Positions 1 through 7,800 of a stretch of 58,610 bases of DNA are shown in pieces. The translations under genes were made by a program, and so were the position numbers. Position 1 is the first letter of the stretch; every line of letters starts with the position of its first letter. Source of the DNA: Bryobacterales bacterium (GTDB taxonomy: Bacteria > Acidobacteriota > Terriglobia > Bryobacterales > UBA6623); contig JAPPMB010000021.1 of the NCBI GenBank assembly GCA_028819255.1, forward strand, positions 1-58,610. The letters run 5' to 3'. Below the pieces are notes generated by a model. The model ran no database searches. It had not been told where the DNA came from and saw only the letters and a program-made list of their open reading frames with translations.

Positions 1-93
1 ACTGTCGTTCTACACAGCCAACCCCCAATGTGTCAAGTCCGATCGAGCGCTAGACTTGCTTGCTAACCCATATATGCACGAGTTACCCTAGAC

Positions 94-170
94 TGGAGGC
101 CCGGGAGGGACTTGAACCCCTTGCCGGGGAATTGCGAACTCGCCACCCTCGACCCTTCGGGATCCGGGCC
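94..170 (-). tRNA. tRNA-like element with encoded CCA, isotype uncertain
   Basis: Read on the minus strand, the segment has a perfect 7-bp acceptor stem (GGCCCGG with CCGGGCC), a T discriminator base, an encoded CCA end and a T loop TTCAAGT. The body is 74 nt, which is a normal tRNA size. The best anticodon arm gives loop TTCGCAA, which would read CGC (Ala), with one C-C mismatch in the stem. The D arm fits poorly and position 8 is A rather than U. It may be a divergent or mobile-element tRNA, or a decayed tRNA gene serving as an integration scar. The isotype is not secure. Confidence 0.42.
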
Positions 171-237
171 TCTTCCCCTCAGCCTAGCAGTCCAGCCGAA
201 CGAGCCCTCACGGGACGCGACCGCCCGGAGCGTCTCC

Positions 238-534
238 ATGCCCGCCACGCACACCATACTCACGGAGATCTTCCAGTACGTCTCCAGCCGTAGCGGAGAC
301 CTTGAAGACTGGTGCGTGGGCGTCACGTCCGATCCCGAGCGCAGGTTGTTTGAGGATCATCGCGTCAACCGCGGGCACGGGCTCTGGACGTTCAAGTGGG
401 CAGAGACCGCGCAGGATGCCCGAGCGGTCGAGCGCGAGCTTCTGCGGATGGGCTTTTGGGGAGCCACCTGGGGAGCAGACAGGACCTCCCGCTGTGTCTA
501 CTGCTACGCGATCACCACGCGCACCAGAGAGTGA
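238..534 (+). CDS. Small GIY-YIG-like hypothetical protein (98 aa)
   Basis: The protein carries W-C-V-G-V-T-S-D-P-E-R-R-L near its N-terminus. This resembles the YIG half of a GIY-YIG nuclease core (YVGxT...RL..H), followed by a conserved His (EDH). It ends with a V-Y-C-Y-A-I-T strand, as in widespread small phage and plasmid proteins of this type. The first GIY strand is not evident, so nuclease activity is uncertain. I chose the ATG at 238 because a GGAG motif lies about 8 nt upstream. The frame is open further upstream, to 112, but that extension looks like low-complexity noise and lies over the tRNA-like element. It is transcribed away from that element. The family assignment is from motif resemblance; a DNA-processing role is inference. 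Confidence 0.6.
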   Translation: MPATHTILTEIFQYVSSRSGDLEDWCVGVTSDPERRLFEDHRVNRGHGLWTFKWAETAQDARAVERELLRMGFWGATWGADRTSRCVYCYAITTRTRE

Positions 535-665
535 TCGGCGGCTTGCTCATGTCGCCCGTATTGTACACTTTTTTTCTCCAGGGCGGGCCGTTCGGATTGC
601 GAGAGGTCCGGGTGTTTTGTCGAAACGGAATGCGGCCCGTGGCCGGCCCCGAACCTCCCGCACCA

Positions 666-842
666 CTAGCCTACCACGGCCCGGGGCCGGTCCCAGTTGA
701 CCTCGTTGCGGACCTCCTGAATCTCAAGGCGCATCTCGCGGACTTCGGTGCTAAAGCCCCCTAGCACCTCCAACATGAGTCTGAGTTGTTTGTCCTGTCG
801 CTCCAGAACCCCGATCAACTTGTCCGCCTGTGCGTCGCTCAC
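666..842 (-). CDS. Short coiled-coil protein, phage-type (58 aa)
   Basis: A GTG start at 842 is preceded on the minus strand by a good ribosome site (AGAAGGAAC, about 8 nt upstream). The stop TAG is at 666-668. The 58-residue product is almost entirely amphipathic helix, rich in Glu, Arg, Gln and Leu, with heptad-like runs such as LERQDKQLRLMLEVL and EVREMRLEIQEVRNEV. It has no signal peptide or membrane segment. Similar tiny coiled-coil proteins are common in phages and integrative elements, often near lysis or structural genes; no specific function can be assigned. Its start overlaps the stop of a 22-codon frame (839-907) in a GTGA arrangement typical of translational coupling. Confidence 0.55.
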   Translation of the reverse strand: MSDAQADKLIGVLERQDKQLRLMLEVLGGFSTEVREMRLEIQEVRNEVNWDRPRAVVG

Positions 843-907
843 TGCCCGTTCCTTCTCATTGGTTCAGGATGGCATCGATCAAGGCCTTGCGGCCGGTTCG
901 CGTTCAT
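839..907 (-). CDS. Possible 22-codon leader peptide upstream of coiled-coil gene
   Basis: A minus-strand ATG at 907 opens a 22-codon frame ending in TGA at 839-841. The stop overlaps the GTG start of the following coiled-coil gene. The peptide is Arg-, Pro- and Asn-rich with no recognisable motif, and the upstream ribosome site (GGGGCG) is weak. The overlap is the only reason to list it; the frame could be chance. Confidence 0.25.
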   Translation of the reverse strand: MNANRPQGLDRCHPEPMRRNGQ

Positions 908-1310
908 ACGCCCCGATTCTACACCAATATAGGCACGCGGCCTATTGACATGCGCGCGAACCGTGGTACTCTGCTCCCGGACACGTCAGTGGGGAGCCCG
1001 TGCCGGGCCGTCTGCTGAATAACCCGAAGCAAAGGCGAGGGGTCGCTCCCCTGGTCTCGGCCAATACGCAGAACTTCACTGAAACCCTCACGTGACGTGT
1101 TCACGACCCGGTTCCACGCCGAGCCGGACACGGGGGAAGCATGGACACGCAAGACCCGCCCCAGCCGCGCCGGGAGGGGGGGGTGTTGCGGCGGCCTAGG
1201 CGGCCACGCGGGGGCGAATCTGGTGTCGGGCCGTGTTGCGCGCCTACGGGGGAGTAGTGGCGGCCCTGCCTGTTCGCCGGGGAGACGGGTAGCGAGCCTG
1301 TCTCCCCCTC
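843..1310. other. Interval without a convincing gene
   Basis: Apart from the possible leader, this interval holds no secure gene. A minus-strand frame of 77 codons (919-1152) has no recognisable motif. In the frame of the downstream protease fragment there are TAG codons at 1197 and 1290. Protease-like sequence seems to begin near 1311, before the ATG at 1350. No forward frame shows the TAAHC-type histidine motif expected for the missing protease N-terminus. Confidence 0.5.
945..972 (+). promoter_or_regulatory. Candidate sigma70-type promoter
   Basis: A perfect TTGACA (945-950) is followed after 16 nt by TACTCT (967-972), a fair -10 element. It points toward the protease fragment. No gene starts immediately downstream, so it may be a relic promoter or a chance match. 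Confidence 0.3.
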
Positions 1311-1349
1311 AGGGCTGTTGTATTCGACAGGCGGGTCTGCCGAATAGTC

Positions 1350-2102
1350 ATGCATGACCTGCACGACCCGTTCGACCGACCGGCCCCAAGCCATGATGTC
1401 GCCCTGCTTGAGATCATGCCCTTCACGGGGCGGACGCACCGTCCCGTGACGCTGGCGGCGTCCCGCGCACGTTCGGGCGAATCCGCGATAGCTGTCGGCA
1501 TTGGCGAATCCGACTACCACCGGATCATGCGGATGGCCCGGTGGACCGTAGCGGACTGCCCCGAGGAGTACGGCGTGACGCTATGCACGCAGAATGACGG
1601 CATCAGCGTATCCGAGCCAGGTGATAGCGGAGGACCGCTGCTGATCCAACGCGACGCCGAATGGCGGCAGGCGGGGATCGCCATATGGGTGGATCAACCG
1701 CAGGGAATCACAGGGTTCGCAAGTGTGGCGGACCACGCGCAATGGATCAGGTCCGTGTCCGAAGTCGAGACTCCTCCGGTGAGCGGTCTGCCTAGTCCGC
1801 CACCCGCGCCTCCACCCTTTCGGCCCCAGCCTATCGACGTGCCTCTTGGCAATTCGGGCGATACGCTGACGCTCATGACAACCGAGGACGGGGGCTTCAC
1901 GTTCGATGGACAACCATTCTCAGGAGGCGTAGTGACAACTGAGAATGGGAACACGTACATGGTGGCACTAGAGAGCGGCGCGTGGTCGGCAGAGCCGCAA
2001 ACGTCCTCCAGCGCACCTGCGTGCGTGAGCGAACCGCCCCCTGTGGTGATCCTCGAATGGGCTGACGGCAAGTGGGCCGTACGGATTGAAGAGCAGCCCT
2101 AG
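1350..2102 (+). pseudogene. Trypsin-like serine protease (S1) fragment lacking the catalytic His region
   Basis: The frame encodes the C-terminal two thirds of a chymotrypsin-fold protease. The DVALLEI motif near residue 17 matches the catalytic Asp region, and EPGDSGGPLL (about residue 90) is the classic nucleophile motif with Ser. A following strand, GIAIWVD, fits the substrate-pocket region. A Pro-rich linker follows, then about 90 residues of beta-rich tail of unknown role. Homology-like sequence extends upstream of the ATG (V-C-R-I-V before the MHDLHD stretch), but the frame is closed by TAG at 1290. No catalytic-His motif is seen in any nearby forward frame and no signal peptide is present. 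A His-less S1 domain cannot be catalytic, so this is most likely a 5'-truncated relic. A non-catalytic domain translated from 1350 is the alternative. Confidence 0.6.
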
Positions 2103-2148
2103 CCGAGAGCATATGCCTCGCGAGTTAGTTCCGTACCTACATGAACTT

Positions 2149-2178
2149 GCGATACCAGCACGCAGGTGCTAGTATCGT
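2149..2178. repeat. Hairpin: 13-nt arms, 4-nt loop
   Basis: GCGATACCAGCAC (2149-2161) and GTGCTAGTATCGT (2166-2178) form a strong stem with one internal mismatch and a GCAG loop. On the minus strand it begins about 5 nt after the CCA end of the tRNA-Trp gene. It also lies about 50 nt after the protease stop on the plus strand. No T-tract follows on either strand, so it may help end or process the tRNA transcript but is not a classic intrinsic terminator. Confidence 0.6.
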
Positions 2179-3374
2179 CGTGTGGAGCGGGAGACCGGAG
2201 TCGAACCGGCACCTCGTGATTTGGAGTCTGGCGTGCTACCGTTACACCACTCCCGCTCCATGCCCATGTAGGGTGGGAGGCAAGGACGAGACACCTCGTC
2301 AAATCTCAGGATTGGGTTCAAACTGGCAGAGTCTAAAGGTTCTCCTGAGATACTTGCCTCCCGCCTCCTATTCTCCCACACCGGCCGGATCGGTGTGGGA
2401 TACGCCTGCGCGTTCGCCCCTGACGCCCGTCCGTTGTCCCTGATCAGCGCCTTGTACGTCAGGCGCTTCCCGTTCATGCCGCCCGCAATCTGCTCAAGCT
2501 GATCCTTGGTGTCCTGGCCGCGCACGTTGTGACGCCCGGCGAACTCCTGCACGTACCGGTCTAGGTGCTTGGGGCTGAGCTTGTGGAACGTGCCCTTGTG
2601 CGCACGTTTCAGCATGGACCAGAACGACTCCACGCCGTTCGTGTGAACTGCGCCCCTGACGTACTCCTTGGCGCTGTGCTTGACGGCCTCGTGCTCAAAG
2701 GGCAGTGTCTTGTACGCCTTGGCCTCGTCGGTGTAGATCTCAGCCTCCGGTGCGGCATGGACCAGCACGAACCCTTGCAGCGTCTCCTTGTTGGTCGAGT
2801 CGACCGCCTTAGCCGCGACCCTGTTGGTGGCCCTGTCGTTGGCTCCCACGACAGCCGCCTTGCCTGCGGGCCCCCGCCCTACCAGCGTCCTGCGCTTTGC
2901 CGTGCTCATGTTCCTGCGCTTGCCGCCCACGTACGTCTCGTCCACCTCGACCGGCCCCGTGAACAAGCCCGTGTCCGTGGCGAACGCCTCTCGCAAGCGA
3001 TGCGCCATGAACCACGCGGACTTCTGCGTGATGCCCAGGTCGCGGTGCAGCTTCATGCTGGACACGCCCTTGAGACTCGTGGCGCACAGGTAGATCGCAA
3101 TGGCCCACTTGCGCAGGGGAATCCGCGAGCACTCCATTACGGAGCCGTGCCGCACGGAGAAGAACTTGCGGCAATCGCGGCAGCGGGACGGAAGCGGCCG
3201 GCGGTTCGCCTTCGCCATCGTGTTCTCGCTGCCGCAGTGCGGGCACTCCCGCTCGTCCGGCCAGCGCAACTCCTCGAACCATCGCGCGGCCGTGATCTCG
3301 TCGGGGAACATCGCCATCAGTTGCATCAGCGTGATGCCCTTGCGGTGCGACTTTTCCGGTGCTCGTCTTGCCAT
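2169..3374 (-). CDS. IS1595/ISXO2-family DDE transposase, C-terminally extended
   Basis: The 401-residue frame starts at an ATG with a strong ribosome site (AAGGGGG) upstream. Residues 44-68 form a zinc ribbon (CPHC...CRDC) typical of IS1595 transposases. The DDE catalytic residues are visible as VEVDETYVGG (D145), EIYTDEAK (D216) and TNGVESFWS (E249), in an ISXO2-like domain ending near residue 310. The family is normally about 300-330 residues. Here about 90 further codons show no transposase-like sequence, and residues about 374-398 are a translation of the tRNA-Trp gene. The original stop appears to be lost, or the element inserted so that its frame runs into flanking DNA. I could not identify terminal inverted repeats or a target duplication, so the ends of the element are unknown and mobility is doubtful. 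Confidence 0.85.
   Translation of the reverse strand: MARRAPEKSHRKGITLMQLMAMFPDEITAARWFEELRWPDERECPHCGSENTMAKANRRPLPSRCRDCRKFFSVRHGSVMECSRIPLRKWAIAIYLCATSLKGVSSMKLHRDLGITQKSAWFMAHRLREAFATDTGLFTGPVEVDETYVGGKRRNMSTAKRRTLVGRGPAGKAAVVGANDRATNRVAAKAVDSTNKETLQGFVLVHAAPEAEIYTDEAKAYKTLPFEHEAVKHSAKEYVRGAVHTNGVESFWSMLKRAHKGTFHKLSPKHLDRYVQEFAGRHNVRGQDTKDQLEQIAGGMNGKRLTYKALIRDNGRASGANAQAYPTPIRPVWENRRREASISGEPLDSASLNPILRFDEVSRPCLPPYMGMEREWCNGSTPDSKSRGAGSTPVSRSTRRY
2183..2256 (-). tRNA. tRNA-Trp (anticodon CCA)
   Basis: On the minus strand the acceptor stem GCGGGAG pairs perfectly with CTCCCGC. The D arm is GTGT with GCAC around a loop AACGGTA, and the T arm is GCCGG-TTCGACT-CCGGT. The discriminator is T in the transcript and CCA is encoded. 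The anticodon loop CTCCAAA reads CCA, so the isotype is Trp. The anticodon stem is imperfect (C-C and A-A oppositions in the middle), unusual for a chromosomal tRNA and more like a mobile-element copy. The gene lies inside the 3' end of the transposase reading frame on the same strand. Confidence 0.75.
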
Positions 3375-3714
3375 CCCTGCCCCCTTACAGATTAGACGTC
3401 AGCCCCTCGAAATCCCGACATTCCCAGTGCGCAGGCCACAGCTCCGACTCTACGCTGAGATGACGTTAGACTACAGGGGCTCCATTCGGGCCGTCTGGGT
3501 GCCTTCCCGGTGGCCCGCGCTGCTTGAACCTATAGAGCACGGGTGGAGTTGAACGCGGAGTGGAGATGGAGAACCAGCGTTTGTGCCACGGAATCCGCCA
3601 GAGTCCGGGGACGGGCCCATTGACGACCTCCAAGCATTTCGGAACGACGCCCGCCCTAGCGCGGAAGTTGAGGCGTCAGGTGAGCGGAGGAATCGGCCTG
3701 CAAGGGTGGGTCGG
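3375..3714. other. Intergenic region, nothing recognised
   Basis: This 340-bp stretch separates the divergent transposase and hydrolase genes. The hydrolase frame is open back to a GTG at 3583, but the extra residues are Arg/Pro/Glu-rich with no fold signature. I see no clear promoter, RNA or repeat. Confidence 0.4.
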
Positions 3715-4647
3715 ATGACAGCCGCGAGGGGGCACCGGCTCCCATCCCTGGCTGTCCCTCGTGCCTTAACCGTCGTTTCGGCCAAGCTGGACGACGGCGT
3801 GTCCGTGCCGGTTCGACGTTACGGAAATCCGGAGGGCCCGCGCCTGCTGATAAGCCACGGAAACGGGCTCGCCATCGACGCTTACTTCCCGTACTGGTCA
3901 CTCCTGATCGAGGGCTTTGACCTCATGCTCTTCGATCTGCGCAGTCATGGCCAAAGTCCGCCGGGATGCATTGCCGGGCACACCATACCGGCGTTTTCGA
4001 AAGACCTGGAGGCGATTGGCCAGACGGTGGACCGCCACTTCGGCGTCAGGCCGAGAGTCGGCGTGTTCCACTCCGTGTCCTGTCTGGCGGCCGCCCTGTC
4101 ACCGTCTCTCGGTGCCGCATATTCGGCACTCGTTCTGTTCGATCCACCCCTCTGCCCGGCGGGGATGGGGATCGCTCACCGGATTCTCGAATCCAGTTGC
4201 AGCCGGGCGGCGGCCAGAACCCGGATCCGGGTTCGCCGGTTTCAGAGCAAGCGGGAGTTCGTTGATCTGGTGAAGATGCAGCCGGCGATGACACGGCTGA
4301 TTCCTGGCGTGCCCGAGCTCATGGCCCGCACAACGCTTCGTGCACACGGGCAAGGCGGCTATGTCTTGCGGTGCCTGCCCGAACAGGAAGCGAACATTCT
4401 TGAGTCGATACCCCGGTACTCGCGCTTGGTGGATCCCGATTTGCTGCCGCTGCCGGTCAAGGTCATCGGAGCGGACCCACATCTCCCTCACCATTTTTTC
4501 CCGCCGTGCAACCTGTCCGGTGCCAGGTTCGTCGACTTCGAGTCCCTTTCGGACACGACCCATCTGGCGCAGCTCGAGCGGCCGGAGGAGTGTGCACGGG
4601 TCACGATCCACTTCCTCGGGCGACTGGGCCTATCAGGCCCCACCTGA
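3715..4647 (+). CDS. Alpha/beta-hydrolase fold protein (310 aa)
   Basis: The protein shows an HGNG oxyanion motif (His48), the FDLRSHGQS strand-turn typical of the fold, a nucleophile elbow V-F-H-S-V-S (Ser120), a plausible acid in GADPH (Asp254) and a catalytic His in TTHLAQ (His283). The elbow departs from the usual GxSxG, with bulky Phe and Ser in the small-residue positions. There is no signal peptide, so it should be cytoplasmic. I prefer the ATG at 3715, which follows AAGGGTGGG, over the upstream GTG at 3583. It lies 240 bp upstream of the giant PKS gene on the same strand. A role as a discrete editing or release thioesterase, or in tailoring, is possible by context. The sequence alone does not separate an esterase, lipase or thioesterase. 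Confidence 0.75.
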   Translation: MTAARGHRLPSLAVPRALTVVSAKLDDGVSVPVRRYGNPEGPRLLISHGNGLAIDAYFPYWSLLIEGFDLMLFDLRSHGQSPPGCIAGHTIPAFSKDLEAIGQTVDRHFGVRPRVGVFHSVSCLAAALSPSLGAAYSALVLFDPPLCPAGMGIAHRILESSCSRAAARTRIRVRRFQSKREFVDLVKMQPAMTRLIPGVPELMARTTLRAHGQGGYVLRCLPEQEANILESIPRYSRLVDPDLLPLPVKVIGADPHLPHHFFPPCNLSGARFVDFESLSDTTHLAQLERPEECARVTIHFLGRLGLSGPT

Positions 4648-4655
4648 AAGGACCG

Positions 4656-4791
4656 CCGGAGTTCGTGATCCTCCGGTGAGGCAACCTGCCGCTGCGACGG
4701 GCTCATGCCGGGATCAGTCGCCGGTCTCGTCGCTCCGGAGGATCGACGTGCGGACTTCCGTGGCGCGTCCGCTGGTTCACTAGGTTGCCTC
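4656..4791 (+). promoter_or_regulatory. PKS upstream region with interleaved inverted repeats
   Basis: Two perfect 10-bp inverted repeats are interleaved. GATCCTCCGG (4667-4676) pairs with CCGGAGGATC (4735-4744), and GAGGCAACCT (4678-4687) pairs with AGGTTGCCTC (4782-4791). The order A-B-A'-B' is a pseudoknot topology in RNA. The left arm can instead fold locally with CCGGAG at 4656-4661, so two structures are mutually exclusive. The region could act as a terminator for the hydrolase, a leader control element for the PKS, or paired protein-binding sites. The repeats are observed; the function is inference. Confidence 0.45.
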
Positions 4792-4887
4792 TCGTCACAA
4801 TGCGATTTCAGGCTGCCGCTAGACCTTCACATCTGTTTCGGCGACCCCAGAATGCCCGCAAGATTCGAAGTGTAAGATATTGACTCG

Positions 4888-7800
4888 ATGGCATCGACTG
4901 ATGTCCGCTCGCCTAGTGCGCCGGTAGCGATCGTGGGGATGGCGTGTCGGTTCCCGGGGGGCGCTGGACTGGAGAGTTTCCGGACGCTTCTGCGAGCTGG
5001 CGGCGACGCAGTGGTGGAGGGGGAGCCGGGGTCGGGCCAGGGCCGGATCGGGGGCCTCTTCCCGGACGTCCGGTCGCCGCCCGATCCGCGTCGATTCGCC
5101 GCGTTTGTTGAGGATCCGTACCTCTTTGACGCCGCGTTCTTCGGGATCTCAGACAACGAAGCGCGCCTCATGGATCCGCAGCACCGGCTCCTCTTGGAGG
5201 TGAGCTGGCACGCGCTTGAGAATGCTGCAATTGCACCTGGCAACTTGGCCGGCACCAGGACGGGCGTGTTTGCCGGGATCGGCGACAGCGGCTACCGGGA
5301 GTGTGTTCCCCCTGACGAGACCGCGACGATCTACGCGGCAATCGGAAACAGCCTGAGTGCCGCGATCGGCCGGATCGCCTATTCCTTGGGGCTCCAGGGC
5401 CCGGCCCTAGCGGTCGATACGGCTAGTTCGTCGTCGCTCGTGGCAGTGCATCAGGCGATACTCGCCCTCGAGCGCGGCGAGGCGGACTTGGCGCTCGCGG
5501 GTGGGGTGAACCTGATCCTCTCCCCAACGCGCACGGAGGCGTTCGCAAACGCCGGCATGCTCGCAGACGACGGACGGTGCCGCTCCTTTGCGGCCGCCGC
5601 GCAGGGGTACGTGCGGGGCGAGGGCTGCGGGATTGTGGTTCTCGAGCCGCTCGATCGGGCGGTGGCAGCGGGACGCCGGATCCTGGGCGTGATCCGGGGA
5701 TCGGCGGTGAACCAGGACGGGGCGAGTATAGGCCTGACTGCGCCGAACGGTCGTGCGCAGACGCGTCTAATCGAGGAGGCGCTCGAACGTGCGGGCTGGG
5801 CTCCGTCGGATGTGGACTATCTCGAGGGTCACGGATCCGGGACGCCTCTCGGCGACCCCGTCGAGGTGGCGGCGGCGCTTGAGGTGTATGGGCGCGGACG
5901 GTCGCGGAATCATCCGTTGCTGCTCGGTTCGGTGAAGACAAATGTGGGTCACTTGGAGGAGGCGGCGGGTATCGCGGGGCTGATCAAGCTGGTGCTCGCG
6001 CTGGAAGAGGGCGTGATCCCAGGCCAGATCCACTTCGACGAACCGAATCCACGAATCGCGTGGGGCGAGTTGGCGGTCCGGGTCGTGACGAAGCCCACGC
6101 ACCTGTCGCGGGGGGAGGGGCGGCGGATGCGCGGAGCGGTGAGTTCGTTCGGGCTCTCCGGGACGAATGTGCATGTGCTGGTCGAGGAGTATCCGGGGCG
6201 AGAGGATGCCGAGGAGGAGCAGGGGCGCGCACGGATCTTGCCGCTCTCCGCCAAGACGCCCGAGGCCCTCGGTCGGCTGGCGGGCCGATACCGGTCGTGG
6301 CTGACGGATGGGACGGAGGCGCGGCTACGCGGCTTGGCGTGGACGGCGACGGTGGGACGGACCCACTTTGGGGTCCGGGCCGGGCTGGTGTTTCGCGACA
6401 CGGCCGAGTTGCGTTCGGCCCTCTTGGAAGTGGAAGCGGGCGAGCGCGCCACGCATTCGGAACCCTCGCCGAAGGTAGCTTTCGTGTTCCCCGCCCGGTG
6501 TGAGCCGTGGATTGGGATGGGGAGGATGCTCTATGCGAGCGAGGCAGCGGTCCGAGACGCGCTGGATCACTGCGACGCACTCTTTAGGGAGGAGTGTGGC
6601 ACGCGCCTGCTGCCGCTGATGTTCGGGGATGACGGGGCGGCAGGGAAGCTGAGTACGACTTTCTGGACGCAGCCAGCGCTCTATGCGCTCGGCTGTGCGC
6701 TGGCTGCGTTCTGGCGCGAGGCGGGGATCCGTCCGTCGGCTGTGCTCGGCTGCGGTGTCGGCGAGGTGGCGGCCGCCCACGCGGCGGGAATGGTCGGCCT
6801 CGAGGACGGGCTGCGGTTCGCGATCGAGCGTGGACGCCTGATGGCGCCGCTGTCCTCGGGCGATGGAATGGGCGCGGTCTTCCTGACCGCGGGGGAGGCG
6901 GCCGATCGGATTCCGGAGCTTGGCGGCGGAATGGAAGCTGGGTGCCTTTCGGTCGCGTCCGACAACGGCCTGCACCAGGTGCTGAGCGGTTCGCGAGGGC
7001 CCTTGGCAAGGGTGCTTGGCCGGCTTGAAGCGCAAGGCGTACGGACAGTTCTGTTCCCCACCAGCGAGGCAGCGCGCTCTGCCTTGACGAATCCGATTCT
7101 GGACGCCATCGAGCGGGCCGGCGAAGCGATGGATCCGGGCCCCGGATCAGTGCCCTTCGTGAGCAGCAGGACCGGGAGGGTGGTGCGGGGGCCGGAGGAC
7201 CTGGACCGAAAGTACTGGCGTTCCCAGATCCGTCCCGTTCACTTCGCCACAGCGGTCGGGACGCTTTCGGAACTCGGGATCCGCATTCTTCTGGACTTCG
7301 GGCCGCGGGGTCGGACCTCGCGGTCCGCGCTCGGGGCGTGGCCAGTTGATGCACCGGCTCCTCTCGTGGCCCCAACGCTCTCCGGGCCGTCGGGGTCAGA
7401 CGAGGGGGCATTCTCGGCGATTGCGCGGGTCTGGGAAGCGGGAGCTCCCGTACGGCTGTCGGACCGTTTCGGCGGGGACCGTCCCCGGCCAGTCTCCGCG
7501 CCAAGATATCCGTTCGAGCGACGACGATACCGGGTCGACGGGCCGGAGGACGGCTCGGGGAAGGCGGAACGCGTCGGCTCCGGTTTCCTAGGTGCAAATG
7601 TATCGCCCCCGTTGCGGATAGGCAGCCTACAGGCATTGCTGCTCCGGGAGGCGCGGAGCCTAGCGCGATTGGATGAGCCTCCGGCACCGGAAACGGGCTT
7701 CTTCGAGCTAGGCCTTGAATCGCTCCAGATTGTGGAGCTTCGGAACAGGCTGAACCGGGCGCTCGGCGGTCGCTACACGGTGTCACAGGCCGAGATGTTC

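Noticed and set aside
112..237. N-terminal extension of the GIY-YIG-like protein
   Set aside because: The extension overlaps the tRNA-like element and lacks conserved character; the ATG at 238 has its own ribosome site.
1101..1520. Minus-strand frame of 139 codons opposite the protease
   Set aside because: It overlaps the protease motifs, which are clearly real on the plus strand, and is low-complexity Arg/Pro/Gly sequence.
2149..2178. Classic rho-independent terminator
   Set aside because: The stem is strong but no T-tract follows on either strand.
3583..3714. GTG start for the hydrolase
   Set aside because: The extra 44 residues show no fold features, and ATG 3715 has a better ribosome site and gives a normal length.
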